A DNA stretch of 64,000 bases from CAWAPS01 sp963783945 (GCA_963783945.1 CAWAPS010000027.1:14387-78386); one strand, 5' to 3'. Counted from the first letter of the stretch, positions 1-8,881 are shown. Translations and numbers: made by a program. The notes: a model not told the origin generated them from the letters alone.

Positions 1-154
1 CAGGGGCTGGACCACCTGTGGGGTGCTGTTCGAAGGAGCCCCACGTCCGCCAGAAGGAGCGTGCTCCTAATCCGCTTCTATAACCCCTTGACTTGGCTTG
101 TCTCGGCTTGACTCCCCTTATCCAGATAAGTCCAGGTAGAAGGGGGTTTCTGGG

Positions 155-230
155 AGAACCGCAGGTCAGCGGACCCCATCGAAACACCGTCTCAAGGTGG
201 GAACACGGGTTCGAATCCCGTTGGGGCTGC
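155..230 (+). tRNA. Degenerate tRNA-Glu(CTC)-like sequence or 3' tRNA remnant
   Basis: The 3' half looks like bacterial tRNA-Glu. A 4-bp anticodon stem (185-188 with 196-199) holds a 7-nt loop with U33 and anticodon CTC at 191-193. A perfect 5-bp T stem and TTCGAAT loop follow at 205-221. The acceptor strand TGGGGCT at 222-228 has no good 5' partner, the D arm does not fold, and no CCA is encoded. An intact gene is therefore unlikely. It may be a decayed tRNA gene or the 3' duplicate left by an element integrated at tRNA-Glu, in which case the element would lie to the left of the window. Confidence 0.4.
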
Positions 231-442
231 TGGGCAGAATGCACTGTCGGAGGGGTCTCGGGCTCATAGGCCGCGGTCTATGACCGTGTCCGGGGAAGTC
301 TCTATCGCGCGTCCATGGCGCAAGAGCTGCGTTTCAGGGACCGCCCAAGTTGCCTGTCCCTTGGCCCCGGCGAACCGCCGCCTGGTCGTCCACCCGTGGC
401 GCTTCTCGCGAATGGGACCATCGGACACGGCCGAGTGGGCTC

Positions 443-1216
443 TCAGCCCTGCGGCATGTGGTTGCCACCATTGACGTTGATGATCGCGCCGTTGATGCCC
501 GACGCGTCATCCGAACAAAGCCAGATGATCGCGTTCGCGGGTTCCTCCGGGGTCATGACCCGCCCCGGAACGAGTGTCGCACCGATGGCATCTATTTCCT
601 CTCTCGACAAGTACTCCAGATTTCCCTCGGTCAAGGTATGACCGGGCGCGACGACATTTACTCGTACGCCCTTGCGGGCACACTCGAGCGCAAGCACCCG
701 GCTCATGCCCACTACGCCCGCCTTGGACGCAGAATAAGTCGACATGCCTTTGATCGGGCGGAACGCTGCCCCAGACGCAACGTTGACAATCGCGCCGGTA
801 CCCTGTTCGATCATGATGCGGATTGCTGCCTGACAGCAGAAGAAGACCCCGCGGAGATTTACTGCGAGCAAGCGGTCCCAGTATTCCTCGGTTACCTCGA
901 GGGCGTTGGCTGCGTTGATGTCAGCGTTGGTCGGGGGAAAAATGGCGGCGACGTTCGCTACAGCGTCGAGGCGACCGAAATGCGCGCTTACGGCGGCCAA
1001 CGTCTCTCGCACGGCGGACGGGTCAGCTATATCAACCGCGCACACCATGGCCCGTTCACCCGTTGGATCGATCGTCTCAGCGACCTTCTCGGCGCCGGGC
1101 TCGTTGAGGTCCAAGAGAGCAACATTCGCCCCGGCCCGGCCGAAGCCTATCGCCGTGGCCTTGCCCATACCGCTGGCCGCGCCGGTCACCACTGCCGTCC
1201 TGCCCGAAAGGTCCAT
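443..1216 (-). CDS. SDR-family NAD(P)-dependent dehydrogenase
   Basis: This 257-residue protein has the usual length of a classical short-chain dehydrogenase. It shows the TGAASGMG nucleotide-binding motif at residues 11-18, Asn120, Ser148 and the YSASK catalytic Tyr161/Lys165 pair. The usual NNAG stretch is replaced by NVAA. The FabG-like fold suggests cytoplasmic oxidoreduction of a hydroxyl or keto group, but the substrate is unknown. It stands alone on the minus strand with more than 400 bp of non-coding DNA on each side, so no operon partner helps. The start is an ATG at the first conserved position of the fold. Confidence 0.85.
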   Translation of the reverse strand: MDLSGRTAVVTGAASGMGKATAIGFGRAGANVALLDLNEPGAEKVAETIDPTGERAMVCAVDIADPSAVRETLAAVSAHFGRLDAVANVAAIFPPTNADINAANALEVTEEYWDRLLAVNLRGVFFCCQAAIRIMIEQGTGAIVNVASGAAFRPIKGMSTYSASKAGVVGMSRVLALECARKGVRVNVVAPGHTLTEGNLEYLSREEIDAIGATLVPGRVMTPEEPANAIIWLCSDDASGINGAIINVNGGNHMPQG

Positions 1217-1680
1217 GGCCTTCTCCCTACTTGATTTGGAGCATCACGTTTGGGCCACGGAAGCTTAACGAGATCTGGGCACCATGAGACAACCTCGTTC
1301 TGATGGGGATCGATGGCCCAATGACAACTACCGACTCGTGCTCTGGGGTCAGCGTCAGCGTCTGGGCTTTTTCATACTGGATGCAAATACGGTCTAGAGT
1401 CTGAACCCACGGTTCCGCAACGCCGTCCCTGGCGGAGGAATCTTCGTAACGAGTCGGCCGGCTTGAAGGTGCTCTACCTCGAGACGGAGGAGAAAGGGCC
1501 GGCCGGTCAAGCTGGTCCCCATCACCCCGGGGCGGCAATTGAAGCAAAGCCAGTACATCCGGCTCGGCGAGGTGGAAGGGCATTCTCCAGCGTGTTCGGC
1601 ATTGGTTCGAAAAGCCTGTGATAGTGTTGCCAGGTCGTAAAAGTTCGACACATCTCGAAAGGGCAGGGGGGATACCTGTT
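1217..1680. other. Intergenic stretch, no recognised gene
   Basis: These 464 bases separate the minus-strand SDR from the plus-strand binding lipoprotein and must contain both promoters. Short open frames occur on both strands, but none has a recognisable domain, a good ribosome site or conserved-looking composition. I see no repeat, tRNA or clear operator here. Confidence 0.5.
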
Positions 1681-3015
1681 ATGACGGTGATTCTCGTTAT
1701 GAGGCGTGCCGGTATCGGCGAGCCGGCTCGGTCTCGATCGAGCGTACGTAGGAAACGGCATGGCCGAACGGCCGCCTCGGCTTTGGCCGTCTGTCTGGTC
1801 GCTGGACTTATGGCCGGGTGTGGCTCGTCATCCAAGAACTCATCTACGAACACAACTCCGAGCTCGGCTAACACTCCGACGGGCTCGGCTAACACTCCGA
1901 CGGGTGGGACGAACAGTCCTAAGGGGACACCGATCGTGATCGGCAATATCGGAAGCTACAAAGGTGCTGAAGCGTCGTCGATTTCGACGGCGCAATCAGC
2001 GATTCAGGCTTGGGCCGATTCCGTGAACGCCGACGGTGGGATAGGCGGCCATCCGATTCATCTCATCGTCAAGCAGGACAACGACAATCCTGCTACCGGC
2101 TTGACCGCCGCTAAGGAGCTCATCAATCAGGAGCATGTCGTAGCGCTGGTTTCCGACTTCGGCGACACGGATCCGGCGTGGAACACGCTGTTCCAAAAGG
2201 CTGGTATACCGATTATCGGAGGCAGTCAGGCCGCGCCCGGCAACCCGAATAACCCGTTGTTCTTTCCGGCGGAAACAGCTGAGAGCGCGCTCACCTATGC
2301 CGAGCTCTACGGCTTGAAGGTAGAAGGTGCTACGAAGATTGCCTATCCCTACTGCGCAGAGGTCTCCCAGTGTGCAAGTGGGATACCATTTGCCAAGGCG
2401 GCAGCACCTTTGCTTGGTATGCAGATCGTCTGGTTCGGGTCGTTCTCCTTGAGCGCCCCAGACCTGACCCCGCAGTGCCTGGCGGGGAAGGCGGCTGGCG
2501 CAACCGGTGTGTTCCCGTCCGCACCGCTCACGAACGACATCAAATTCGCTCAAGCGTGCTATCAGCAAGACTGGAAGCCATCCTATGGGATGGGAGGGGG
2601 CCAGCTGGACAGCTCCCTACTGAGCATTCCCGCATTCAACGGCACGATCTCAGCACAGGGGACTGCTCCTTGGTTTGAGAACTCGACGCCAGCGTTACAG
2701 GAATTCCATGCTGCGATGGCCAAGTACGCGCCCGGTGTGTCGATTCATGATGACTCTGCAATCGTGGCCTGGGCTTCGGGGAAGCTCTTTCAAGCCGCTG
2801 TGGCTGCTTCGGGCTCCTCCACGGTGACCAGCGCTTCGATTCTCACAGGCCTGTACAGCCTCCACAACGAAACGTTGGGTGGCCTGGCACCTTCCCTTAA
2901 TTTCACAAAGGGCAAACAAGCGCAGCCCACTTGCTTCTTCCTGGCTGGGATCAAGAACGGCCAATTCGTCGCTCCTGCCGGACTCAAGACCGCTGCTTGT
3001 GCACCGGCATCCTAG
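1681..3015 (+). CDS. Branched-chain-amino-acid-type ABC substrate-binding lipoprotein
   Basis: This is a 444-residue periplasmic-binding-protein-fold receptor of the Leu/Ile/Val (Peripl_BP_6) class. From the ATG at 1681 there is a basic N-region, a hydrophobic stretch and a lipobox LMAGC with Cys47, so the mature protein should be lipid-anchored outside the membrane. A low-complexity Ser/Thr/Asn/Pro linker containing a duplicated 7-residue unit precedes the ligand-binding domain. I chose 1681 because GGGGGG lies 9 nt upstream; an in-frame ATG at 1699 is the alternative. No permease or ATPase gene is adjacent, so its transporter partners must be elsewhere or it acts as a sensor. The ligand may not be an amino acid, because this family in degraders often binds aromatic or acid substrates. 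Confidence 0.85.
   Translation: MTVILVMRRAGIGEPARSRSSVRRKRHGRTAASALAVCLVAGLMAGCGSSSKNSSTNTTPSSANTPTGSANTPTGGTNSPKGTPIVIGNIGSYKGAEASSISTAQSAIQAWADSVNADGGIGGHPIHLIVKQDNDNPATGLTAAKELINQEHVVALVSDFGDTDPAWNTLFQKAGIPIIGGSQAAPGNPNNPLFFPAETAESALTYAELYGLKVEGATKIAYPYCAEVSQCASGIPFAKAAAPLLGMQIVWFGSFSLSAPDLTPQCLAGKAAGATGVFPSAPLTNDIKFAQACYQQDWKPSYGMGGGQLDSSLLSIPAFNGTISAQGTAPWFENSTPALQEFHAAMAKYAPGVSIHDDSAIVAWASGKLFQAAVAASGSSTVTSASILTGLYSLHNETLGGLAPSLNFTKGKQAQPTCFFLAGIKNGQFVAPAGLKTAACAPAS
1862..1903 (+). repeat. Two perfect 21-bp tandem units in a lipoprotein linker
   Basis: Two identical 21-bp units (1862-1882 and 1883-1903) encode the duplicated SANTPTG segment of the linker that follows the lipobox. The unit is a multiple of three, so copy-number change would alter only the tether length. 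Confidence 0.85.
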
Positions 3016-3178
3016 GGGGCGTTGGATGTCGGCGGCGGTACGGCACCCGCGTGTACCTGTCCGTGGGCACATGGACACGGGTCGATGAAGAGGGTTTTAT
3101 TGCCGGTATCGGGAGGCTTGAGTCCCAGAAGCAGACAGACTCTGGCCTTCGCGCGCCACGGATACAAGGGAGGGAAAG

Positions 3179-3652
3179 ATGGCAGCCACTGATCAGTGGA
3201 TGGAGCGGGCAGCTATAGTAGATCTTCTCAATCGGTACGCCACGGCCATAGACACGAGAAACTGGGTTCTACTCCGGTCGTGTTTCACCGCTGATAGCAA
3301 GCTCGACTACGACGAGGAGGGTCGGTTTCGCGGTGTCAAATGCGACCGATGCGGCGAGGAGATTGCGCGATGGGACAATGCCGACGCCGTGACCGAGCAC
3401 TTTACGCATTCCCACGATGGCTACGACCATACCCAGCATCGGATAACGAATGCTGTGGTAGAGCTCACCGGGGACACGGCCACTGCTCGATCATACGTCC
3501 ACGCAGCCTTTGTCCCTTCGGGTGCGCCTGAGACGCTAATGAGCGCCTACGGCCGCTACGACGACATCCTGGTGAAATCAGGCCCAGGGTGGCTCATATC
3601 CAAGCGGGTCTACACGAACATACACGACAACTTTCCGAAGCCTACAGCCTGA
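3179..3652 (+). CDS. SnoaL/NTF2-like protein with a CxxC insert
   Basis: This 157-residue protein matches the SnoaL-like (SnoaL_4) cone-fold family of small polyketide-cyclase, ketosteroid-isomerase and dioxygenase-subunit-like proteins. The N-terminal helix pattern (AAIVDLLNRYATAID) and the later GRYDDILVK and GWLISKR strands are typical. An unusual insert carries Cys55 and Cys58 in a CDRCGEE context, followed by a His-rich stretch near residues 73-88. That suggests a possible metal site, which I infer and cannot prove. GGAGGG precedes the ATG by a good distance. It follows the binding lipoprotein in the same direction with a 163-bp gap. Confidence 0.75.
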   Translation: MAATDQWMERAAIVDLLNRYATAIDTRNWVLLRSCFTADSKLDYDEEGRFRGVKCDRCGEEIARWDNADAVTEHFTHSHDGYDHTQHRITNAVVELTGDTATARSYVHAAFVPSGAPETLMSAYGRYDDILVKSGPGWLISKRVYTNIHDNFPKPTA

Positions 3653-3666
3653 TTGTCTGTCGCTTA

Positions 3667-3756
3667 GGGCCCGCCACGAAACAACTTGGAACAAGTCCTG
3701 TGCCACGACATGCATGTTTGCAAGAGAATTGCGTCAAGTTGTTTCGTGGCGGGCCC
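3667..3756. mobile_element. 90-bp inverted-repeat element, copy 1 (MITE-like)
   Basis: The element begins and ends with perfect 21-bp inverted repeats (3667-3687 and 3736-3756; the arm starts GGGCCCGCCACG). It contains no gene. A second copy at 13271-13360 differs at a single base by my alignment. TTA flanks both ends of this copy, and TAA flanks both ends of the other, consistent with a short target duplication. It could be a non-autonomous transposable element or a structured intergenic repeat. No transposase is present in the window. Confidence 0.75.
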
Positions 3757-4240
3757 TTAGCGCAGGCGGGCCGAATGGCGCTCGGATAGAGGCGACCATC
3801 CGCGAAGTGGCCCTTGATCGCGCCCTTCCCAAGGTCAGGTCGGTGTGGAGGACGCTGCACGCCTCCGGGTCGAGCACCGGGGCCGTCCGGCCGAGATCAG
3901 GACCACTATCCCCGCGATCGCAACCAAGTCATCCTTGGCTTTCGTCGCACCCCGAAGGTCTCATGGGTCATTGGCGGATGATGTAGGCGGACAGAAGTCT
4001 GCTTCCCCCGGGGAATGTGACTGGTTCCGTGGCACGATCGGGACTGTCGACGTTACGGTGCCTCAGGATTCACGCGGGGCTTAGAGCATCTCGGTTAGGA
4101 GAAGATGATCGTGTGGTACCTATAGTTGCGATTGGAGTACCACGGATTCAGCTTGGGCTCCTATTCTTTTGAGAAGGCGAACATACCGCAGGTCGTCCAT
4201 AGAAATTGGCTTTCGCGCCGTGTTGTAAGGAGAGAATGGA
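3757..4240. other. Intergenic stretch, no recognised gene
   Basis: About 480 bases between the 90-bp element and the next SDR gene hold only short open frames without recognisable motifs. The last 60 bases must contain the promoter and ribosome site of the SDR at 4241. The rest may be decayed coding DNA, but I cannot match it to a family. Confidence 0.45.
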
Positions 4241-5005
4241 ATGAAGCTTCTCGAGGGAAAGGTCGCGATCGTGACCGGAGCAGGCTCGGGTGTGGGCCGT
4301 GGTGTCGCTATCGCGTTGGCCGGTGCGGGGGCTCGCACGGTGGCGTCGAGCCGTACTGTGTCCAAGGTTGAGACGGCGGTCAAGGAGATCAAGGCCGCTG
4401 GGGGCGAGGCCATTGCCGTCGAGTGCGACGTGAAGATCCCTGGGCACATCGAGGCCTGCGTGGCGCGCACCGTCGATGCTTACGGTGGCATCGACATCCT
4501 CGTGAACGCAGCCGACGACCCCCGGGTCGACGTGCCGTTCCTCCAGATCACGGAAGAGATCATGAACGCCTCATGGGACACCGGTGTCATGGGCAGCCTG
4601 CGCTTTATCCAGGCGTGCTACCCGCACATGGTTGAGCGAGGAGATGCCGCCATCGTCAACGTGGCGTCGGGCTCTGGGCTGTTGGCTCTGGCCGGCCAAG
4701 GAGCTTACTCGGCCGCACAAGAGGCGATTCGATCCCTGACCCGCACCGCGGCGGTAGAGCTTGGTCCGCACGGCGTTCGAGTCAATGTCATCTGCCCCGT
4801 GGCAACGGGTTCGGAGTCGCTTGACAAGTGGATAGCACATGATCCCGGCAGGGTCGCCGCATACTGCGCCAACACTCCACTGCGACGCTTCGGCGATCCG
4901 GTTGCAGACGTCGGTGAGGGCGTGGTGTTCCTGTGCGGCCCGCAAAGCCGGTACGTTACAGGCACAACCTTGATGCTCGACGGCGGCCGGACCTACCTAC
5001 GGTGA
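4241..5005 (+). CDS. SDR-family protein with Gln in place of the catalytic Lys
   Basis: The 254-residue protein has the classical SDR fold: the cofactor motif TGAGSGVG at residues 12-19, catalytic-position Ser143 and Tyr156. The active-site motif reads YSAAQ, so the lysine of YxxxK is Gln160 (codon CAA). The usual NNAG segment is NAAD. Loss of this lysine normally abolishes or greatly lowers dehydrogenase activity, so the protein may have an altered role or may be decaying. The rest of the frame is intact with normal codon use, and GGAGA precedes the ATG. It is followed 113 bp later by another SDR in the same direction. Confidence 0.8.
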   Translation: MKLLEGKVAIVTGAGSGVGRGVAIALAGAGARTVASSRTVSKVETAVKEIKAAGGEAIAVECDVKIPGHIEACVARTVDAYGGIDILVNAADDPRVDVPFLQITEEIMNASWDTGVMGSLRFIQACYPHMVERGDAAIVNVASGSGLLALAGQGAYSAAQEAIRSLTRTAAVELGPHGVRVNVICPVATGSESLDKWIAHDPGRVAAYCANTPLRRFGDPVADVGEGVVFLCGPQSRYVTGTTLMLDGGRTYLR

Positions 5006-5118
5006 AGCCTCACGCGAAGAGAATTGCATTGGGTGCAGAGTCAAGACCTGCGCTCGTCTGGGCCATCTCCGACATCGCGTAAGCTGGCATCGGCCTGAGA
5101 CCGACTGGAGGGGACACC

Positions 5119-5964
5119 ATGGATTTCAAGGATAAATATGGACCGTGGGCGTTTATCGCGGGAGCATCGATGGGTGTGGGAGCGGCCTTGGCCAGCAACG
5201 CTGCGGAGCGGGGCCTGAACCTCGTCACACTGGCTCGAAGCGAGGATTTGCTTCGTGAGAACGCTAAGGAGATACACGACCGGTACGGGGTCGAAGTTCG
5301 TGTGATCCCGGGCGACCTGGGTGCACCAGACATATCTCAAACGATTGCGGAGGCCACATCCGATCTTGAGGTCGGATTGTTCGTCTACAACGCCACCCTG
5401 GCGGCCCGCGGACGCTTCTTGGACGTTCCGATCGAGGACCAGCTTCGCAGTGTGAGGATCAACTGCATCGTCCTGGCCGAGCTGTGCAAGCACTTTGCCC
5501 GGAAGATGGCCGAGCGAGGTAGAGGCGGAATAGGAATCGTGAGCTCGATGGGAGCGACCGCTGGATCCCTCTACTATGCGGCGTACGACGCGGGAAAGGC
5601 GTTCCAGTGGATCTTTGGCGAGACACTGTGGTCGGAGCTGGCAGACGTCGGTATCGACGTAACCACGTTACTGGCGGGTTCAATGCCGTCGCCAGGGTAC
5701 ACGAGATTCATCGAGCGCTTGGATCCTGCGTACGCTGAAGCAAAGGACTCCGACGATCTACTCGCACGGGCTCGCGCCCGCATGTTCCATCCCGTCGAGC
5801 CCGATGCCGCAGCCAAAGCCCTTTACGACCAGCTTCCGAACGGGCCCGTATGCTTTTCGCACGCCGAGGACGAGCACCTCGCTCTCAGTGGCCTCGCTCT
5901 CTCCCGACCCGAAGCCATCGCGCTTTGGCGTGGAGTCCAAGAAATACCAACCCGCACATCCTAA
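5119..5964 (+). CDS. SDR-family oxidoreductase, 17-beta-HSD-like
   Basis: This 281-residue SDR carries GASMGVG at residues 15-21, Ser142/Ser143, and Tyr156 and Lys160 in the context YDAGK. The N-terminal style (KYGPWAFIAGAS) and the DLEVGLFVYNA segment resemble the oxidoreductases grouped near estradiol 17-beta-dehydrogenase type 12 and ketoacyl reductases. The likely reaction is NADP-linked reduction or oxidation of a ketone or hydroxyl on a hydrophobic substrate, which is family knowledge and not shown here. A GGAGGGG ribosome site precedes the ATG. It probably shares a transcript with the SDR upstream. Confidence 0.82.
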   Translation: MDFKDKYGPWAFIAGASMGVGAALASNAAERGLNLVTLARSEDLLRENAKEIHDRYGVEVRVIPGDLGAPDISQTIAEATSDLEVGLFVYNATLAARGRFLDVPIEDQLRSVRINCIVLAELCKHFARKMAERGRGGIGIVSSMGATAGSLYYAAYDAGKAFQWIFGETLWSELADVGIDVTTLLAGSMPSPGYTRFIERLDPAYAEAKDSDDLLARARARMFHPVEPDAAAKALYDQLPNGPVCFSHAEDEHLALSGLALSRPEAIALWRGVQEIPTRTS

Positions 5965-5989
5965 GGCGGCGAAGAAGCGGTCATCGTCC

Positions 5990-6025
5990 GATCCGTGGGA
6001 TCCGTGGGATCCGTGGGGTCCGTGG
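5990..6025 (+). repeat. Four 9-bp tandem units
   Basis: The unit GATCCGTGG is repeated three times, followed by a fourth copy with one change (GGTCCGTGG). It lies just past the stop of the SDR and before the convergent hydroxylase gene, outside any gene I call. Confidence 0.8.
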
Positions 6026-6088
6026 GGGGCGACCGCCATACCGCTATCCTCCCCCCGCAGGCTTGCAAGTAGGCCTCTCTGAGTGTGG

Positions 6089-7276
6089 TCAGTGGCCGAC
6101 GGGCGGGAGTCCGAACGCGAGCGCACCATGGGCGGCGAGTCTGGAATCCGGCAAGGACACCGGGTGTGCGGCACCAGCGTGAACATCTCGCCAAGCACGT
6201 TGGACCGGATTATCGAGGTTAAGTGCCCTGGCTCCGATAGTGGCAAAAAGACGATCGACTGCGGTGACGGCTCGTCTGATGGCCAATATCTGGTCGCGGT
6301 CCGCCCGTGCCATCAGCTCCGGGGGAAAGGTATCTCTTGCCACTGCCAATCTCGTCATATCGGCGAAATTACGGGCCAGTGCCAGGCGGGCCGCGTCTAG
6401 GTCAGCGGTGGATTCCGCCACTCGAATCTGAGCAGCCGGGTCGGTCGAGACCTTCACGCCGAGCGCGTTAACCCGTTCTTTTTGCGAGGCGACATAGTGA
6501 TCGAGCGCGCCTTGGGCAGTGCCGATCACCGGGAGGGTAGGCGCGTGGGAGTACATGATCATGCAAGGCAGCTTGTAGACGGGAGCCTCGCTCAGGGGGG
6601 ACCCGTACTTGGACATCGGGTGCGCTCGATAGCTAGGGACCAGCGCATCAATGACGACATCGCAGCTCCCGGTGCCGCAGAGGCCCATTGAATACCAGGA
6701 GTCCTCGATGCGATAGTCGCTTCCAGGCACGAGGAAGCCATGGGCCCCGCCGTCCGGCGCGTTGCGAGGCAGGCCAAAGACGAGGATCCAGGACGCATGC
6801 TGGCAGCCGGAAGAGAAGCCGAAACGCCCGCTGATCCGATATCCGCCCCCCACTTTTTCGATGTATCCAGTCAGGGGTGTTGCGGAACTCGTCAGCGTCG
6901 TCGGGTCGTCGCCCCACACCTCCTCGCTGGCCCGGGGATCCATCAATGACAGAAGCCAGGTCTGAACTGACAACACGCTAAAGGTCCACCCTACGGAGGC
7001 GTCCGCAGCAGCAAGCGCCATCACGACATCATGAAAGGTCGAGATGTCGGTCTCGTAGCCGCCATAACACGCCGGCTGGAGCAGCTTGAACAACCCGGCG
7101 GCCTGAAGGTCGCCGATCGTCTCATCGGGGATGCGCCGGAGCTGCTCGGTGCTCCTACCCCTCGCCTGTAGCGTCGGCCCCAGTTCACAAGCCGACCGCA
7201 CCAAGTCAGCGCCATTAGTCGTCTTGTGGTTTTGGCTTGGGAGGGTGGACGGTGTGGTGCCGGGTCGTTCTTGCAT
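6089..7276 (-). CDS. HsaA/HpaB-type flavin-dependent hydroxylase (acyl-CoA dehydrogenase fold)
   Basis: The 395-residue protein has the acyl-CoA dehydrogenase fold in the variant used by two-component flavin monooxygenases such as HsaA and p-hydroxyphenylacetate hydroxylase. The N-terminal region reads IPDETIGDLQAAGLFKLLQP then GGYE, the central part has the WILVFGLPRN and GCSD-like beta domain, and the C-terminal helical domain contains RAWRDVHAGAAHP. These enzymes hydroxylate phenols with reduced flavin from a separate reductase, and no reductase gene is nearby. The reading frame extends 12 codons upstream to a TTG, but GAAGG sits 7 nt before the ATG at 7276, so I start there. It is convergent with the SDR at 5119. 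Confidence 0.78.
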   Translation of the reverse strand: MQERPGTTPSTLPSQNHKTTNGADLVRSACELGPTLQARGRSTEQLRRIPDETIGDLQAAGLFKLLQPACYGGYETDISTFHDVVMALAAADASVGWTFSVLSVQTWLLSLMDPRASEEVWGDDPTTLTSSATPLTGYIEKVGGGYRISGRFGFSSGCQHASWILVFGLPRNAPDGGAHGFLVPGSDYRIEDSWYSMGLCGTGSCDVVIDALVPSYRAHPMSKYGSPLSEAPVYKLPCMIMYSHAPTLPVIGTAQGALDHYVASQKERVNALGVKVSTDPAAQIRVAESTADLDAARLALARNFADMTRLAVARDTFPPELMARADRDQILAIRRAVTAVDRLFATIGARALNLDNPVQRAWRDVHAGAAHPVSLPDSRLAAHGALAFGLPPVGH

Positions 7277-7786
7277 GTTTAGCCTTCGGTCGTTACCATT
7301 CCAGTACAGCAAATCGCTGGATGGTATAGCAAATGAATGATCGTGTAAACGGATGCTCGTGTCTGGGAAATGCAGTGTCCGTTGGAACTTGGTGAGTGGG
7401 ATGGGGGACCGTCCAGTCGCCCGTGCTCCCGTGCTCCCGCGATTCCGAGCAGAGGCCCTCGAGCCTCGGGAGCGAACTTCCGGCCGACGTTGAATTCCGA
7501 TTACGGCGGTGAATCACGCGGATGGCGAGGTAACCGATGCGATCGACGGCTATATCCCTGGAACCTGCGGCCCAGCTGATACGAACCTCTCTCTCACCGA
7601 GCGTTCGTCGGTCAGATGAGCGATGTGGGTGACAGTGGTCGATGTTGGGTTGAGACGGTCGACGAGCATGCGGACTTGCGGCTCGATCGCCTTGCTCTTA
7701 GATTAGGTTGCGCCAAAGGGACAACGTTCTTATCGCTCTCATGACGGAGCCGACCGGCGATGTCGCGGAACCAGGGAGAAAAGCTG
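7277..7786. other. Divergent intergenic region, no recognised gene
   Basis: About 510 bases lie between the divergently transcribed hydroxylase and the SnoaL-like gene, so promoters for both should be here. I see short direct repeats (CCCGTGCT twice near 7420) but no convincing operator, RNA gene or coding frame. Confidence 0.45.
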
Positions 7787-8302
7787 ATGTCCATTTCTGA
7801 AGAACAAGCTCAACTGATCCTTGACCGCTTCGCGATCATCGATCTCATCAATGACTACTTCAAGATGGTCGACTCGAAGCGATGGAACGACATGGTAGAC
7901 ATCTTCACCGAGGATGCCTCGATCCAGGAAACGGCGGACAGGATCATTTATGGGCGCGCCGAGGTCCTGAAGAACTTTGCGCATTTCGACGACTCCGAAG
8001 ACATAGTTCTGTATGACCACGTCGGTAGCTTCACGCCTGTGATCCATGGCGACACTGCGGAGGTCGACGTCCCCGTTCGTTCGAGGCACCACGGTGTCGG
8101 TGAGCGAGAGGGCAAGTTCTACGAGAGCCTCGTTGTCTTGTCCATACAGTTGGTGCGCACGACCGAGGGTTGGCGGTTCAAGCACTACGATTGGAATATC
8201 AAGGTGCGGCTGGGCAGCCTGGGCGAGCTGTACGAGGCTGAGCTCGCGAAGGCGGGTCGACGGGCCGTCGGCAGCGGCGGATCCGTACCGATCAATACCT
8301 AG
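7787..8302 (+). CDS. SnoaL-like (NTF2-fold) protein
   Basis: This is a 171-residue NTF2/SnoaL-fold protein. The start IIDLINDYFKMVDSKRWNDM followed by DIFTEDASI is typical of the SnoaL_4 group, which includes ketosteroid isomerases, dehydratases and small subunits of aromatic dioxygenases. No clear catalytic residues can be assigned. GGGAGAAAAG lies 4-10 nt upstream of the ATG at 7787, better placed than the ATG nine codons earlier. It stands apart from other genes, with 578 non-coding bases downstream, and may pair functionally with the divergent hydroxylase. Confidence 0.75.
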   Translation: MSISEEQAQLILDRFAIIDLINDYFKMVDSKRWNDMVDIFTEDASIQETADRIIYGRAEVLKNFAHFDDSEDIVLYDHVGSFTPVIHGDTAEVDVPVRSRHHGVGEREGKFYESLVVLSIQLVRTTEGWRFKHYDWNIKVRLGSLGELYEAELAKAGRRAVGSGGSVPINT

Positions 8303-8880
8303 CTTTCAACTCGCTTGCCGAGGGTGTGCCCCAACCTTTCTATTGCCGCTTTGTCGGGCCCGCTCTTGTCAGCAGTTAGGGGCAGATCGGGCGCCCGTGC
8401 GTAGCCGACCGCGAACCCCGCAGGGAAGAGGGCTTTCGGGCTGTCTACTTCCAACAGCTCGTTCATCACTTCGCCAGGACGACGCCTGGATCCCGTCAGC
8501 CGTGGCTTCCGTCTCCAATCGTGAGTGAACCGCTACTCGCCGATCCCTTGGCGCTCGTTGGCCGGGACGTATAGATAGAGGCGGCGACGTCCTTCCTCTC
8601 CTCGGCGGGCGGTCTCTCTGATACTTGTTAGACCTCGAGTGAAGCGACCGCGGCCGGCTATGTCTATCGCCTTCCGAGCACCGACGACCTCCCTCGGCCA
8701 CTAATGATGTCTTTCGAGCATACTAGCTGCTGTTCGTGCACTAACAGCGCGCTCGGAGCACCTACGGTCAGACGCCAATATCAACTGCGACGGCGAGTTT
8801 CGAGCGGTGACCCGCCATCGGCGTCTGACTCCACGTCCCGGCCCAGGAGCAGCGTGACCAGCGCCTTATTGCATAAAGCC
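8303..8880. other. Intergenic stretch, probably decayed DNA
   Basis: Nearly 580 bases without a supportable gene separate the SnoaL-like gene from a broken TauD gene. Short frames on both strands lack recognisable motifs and ribosome sites. Proximity to a pseudogene suggests degraded coding DNA, but I cannot name its origin. Confidence 0.45.
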
Positions 8881-8881
8881 G

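Noticed and set aside
1394..1651. An 85-residue minus-strand gene before the first binding lipoprotein
   Set aside because: No recognisable domain, ribosome site or operon context supports it.
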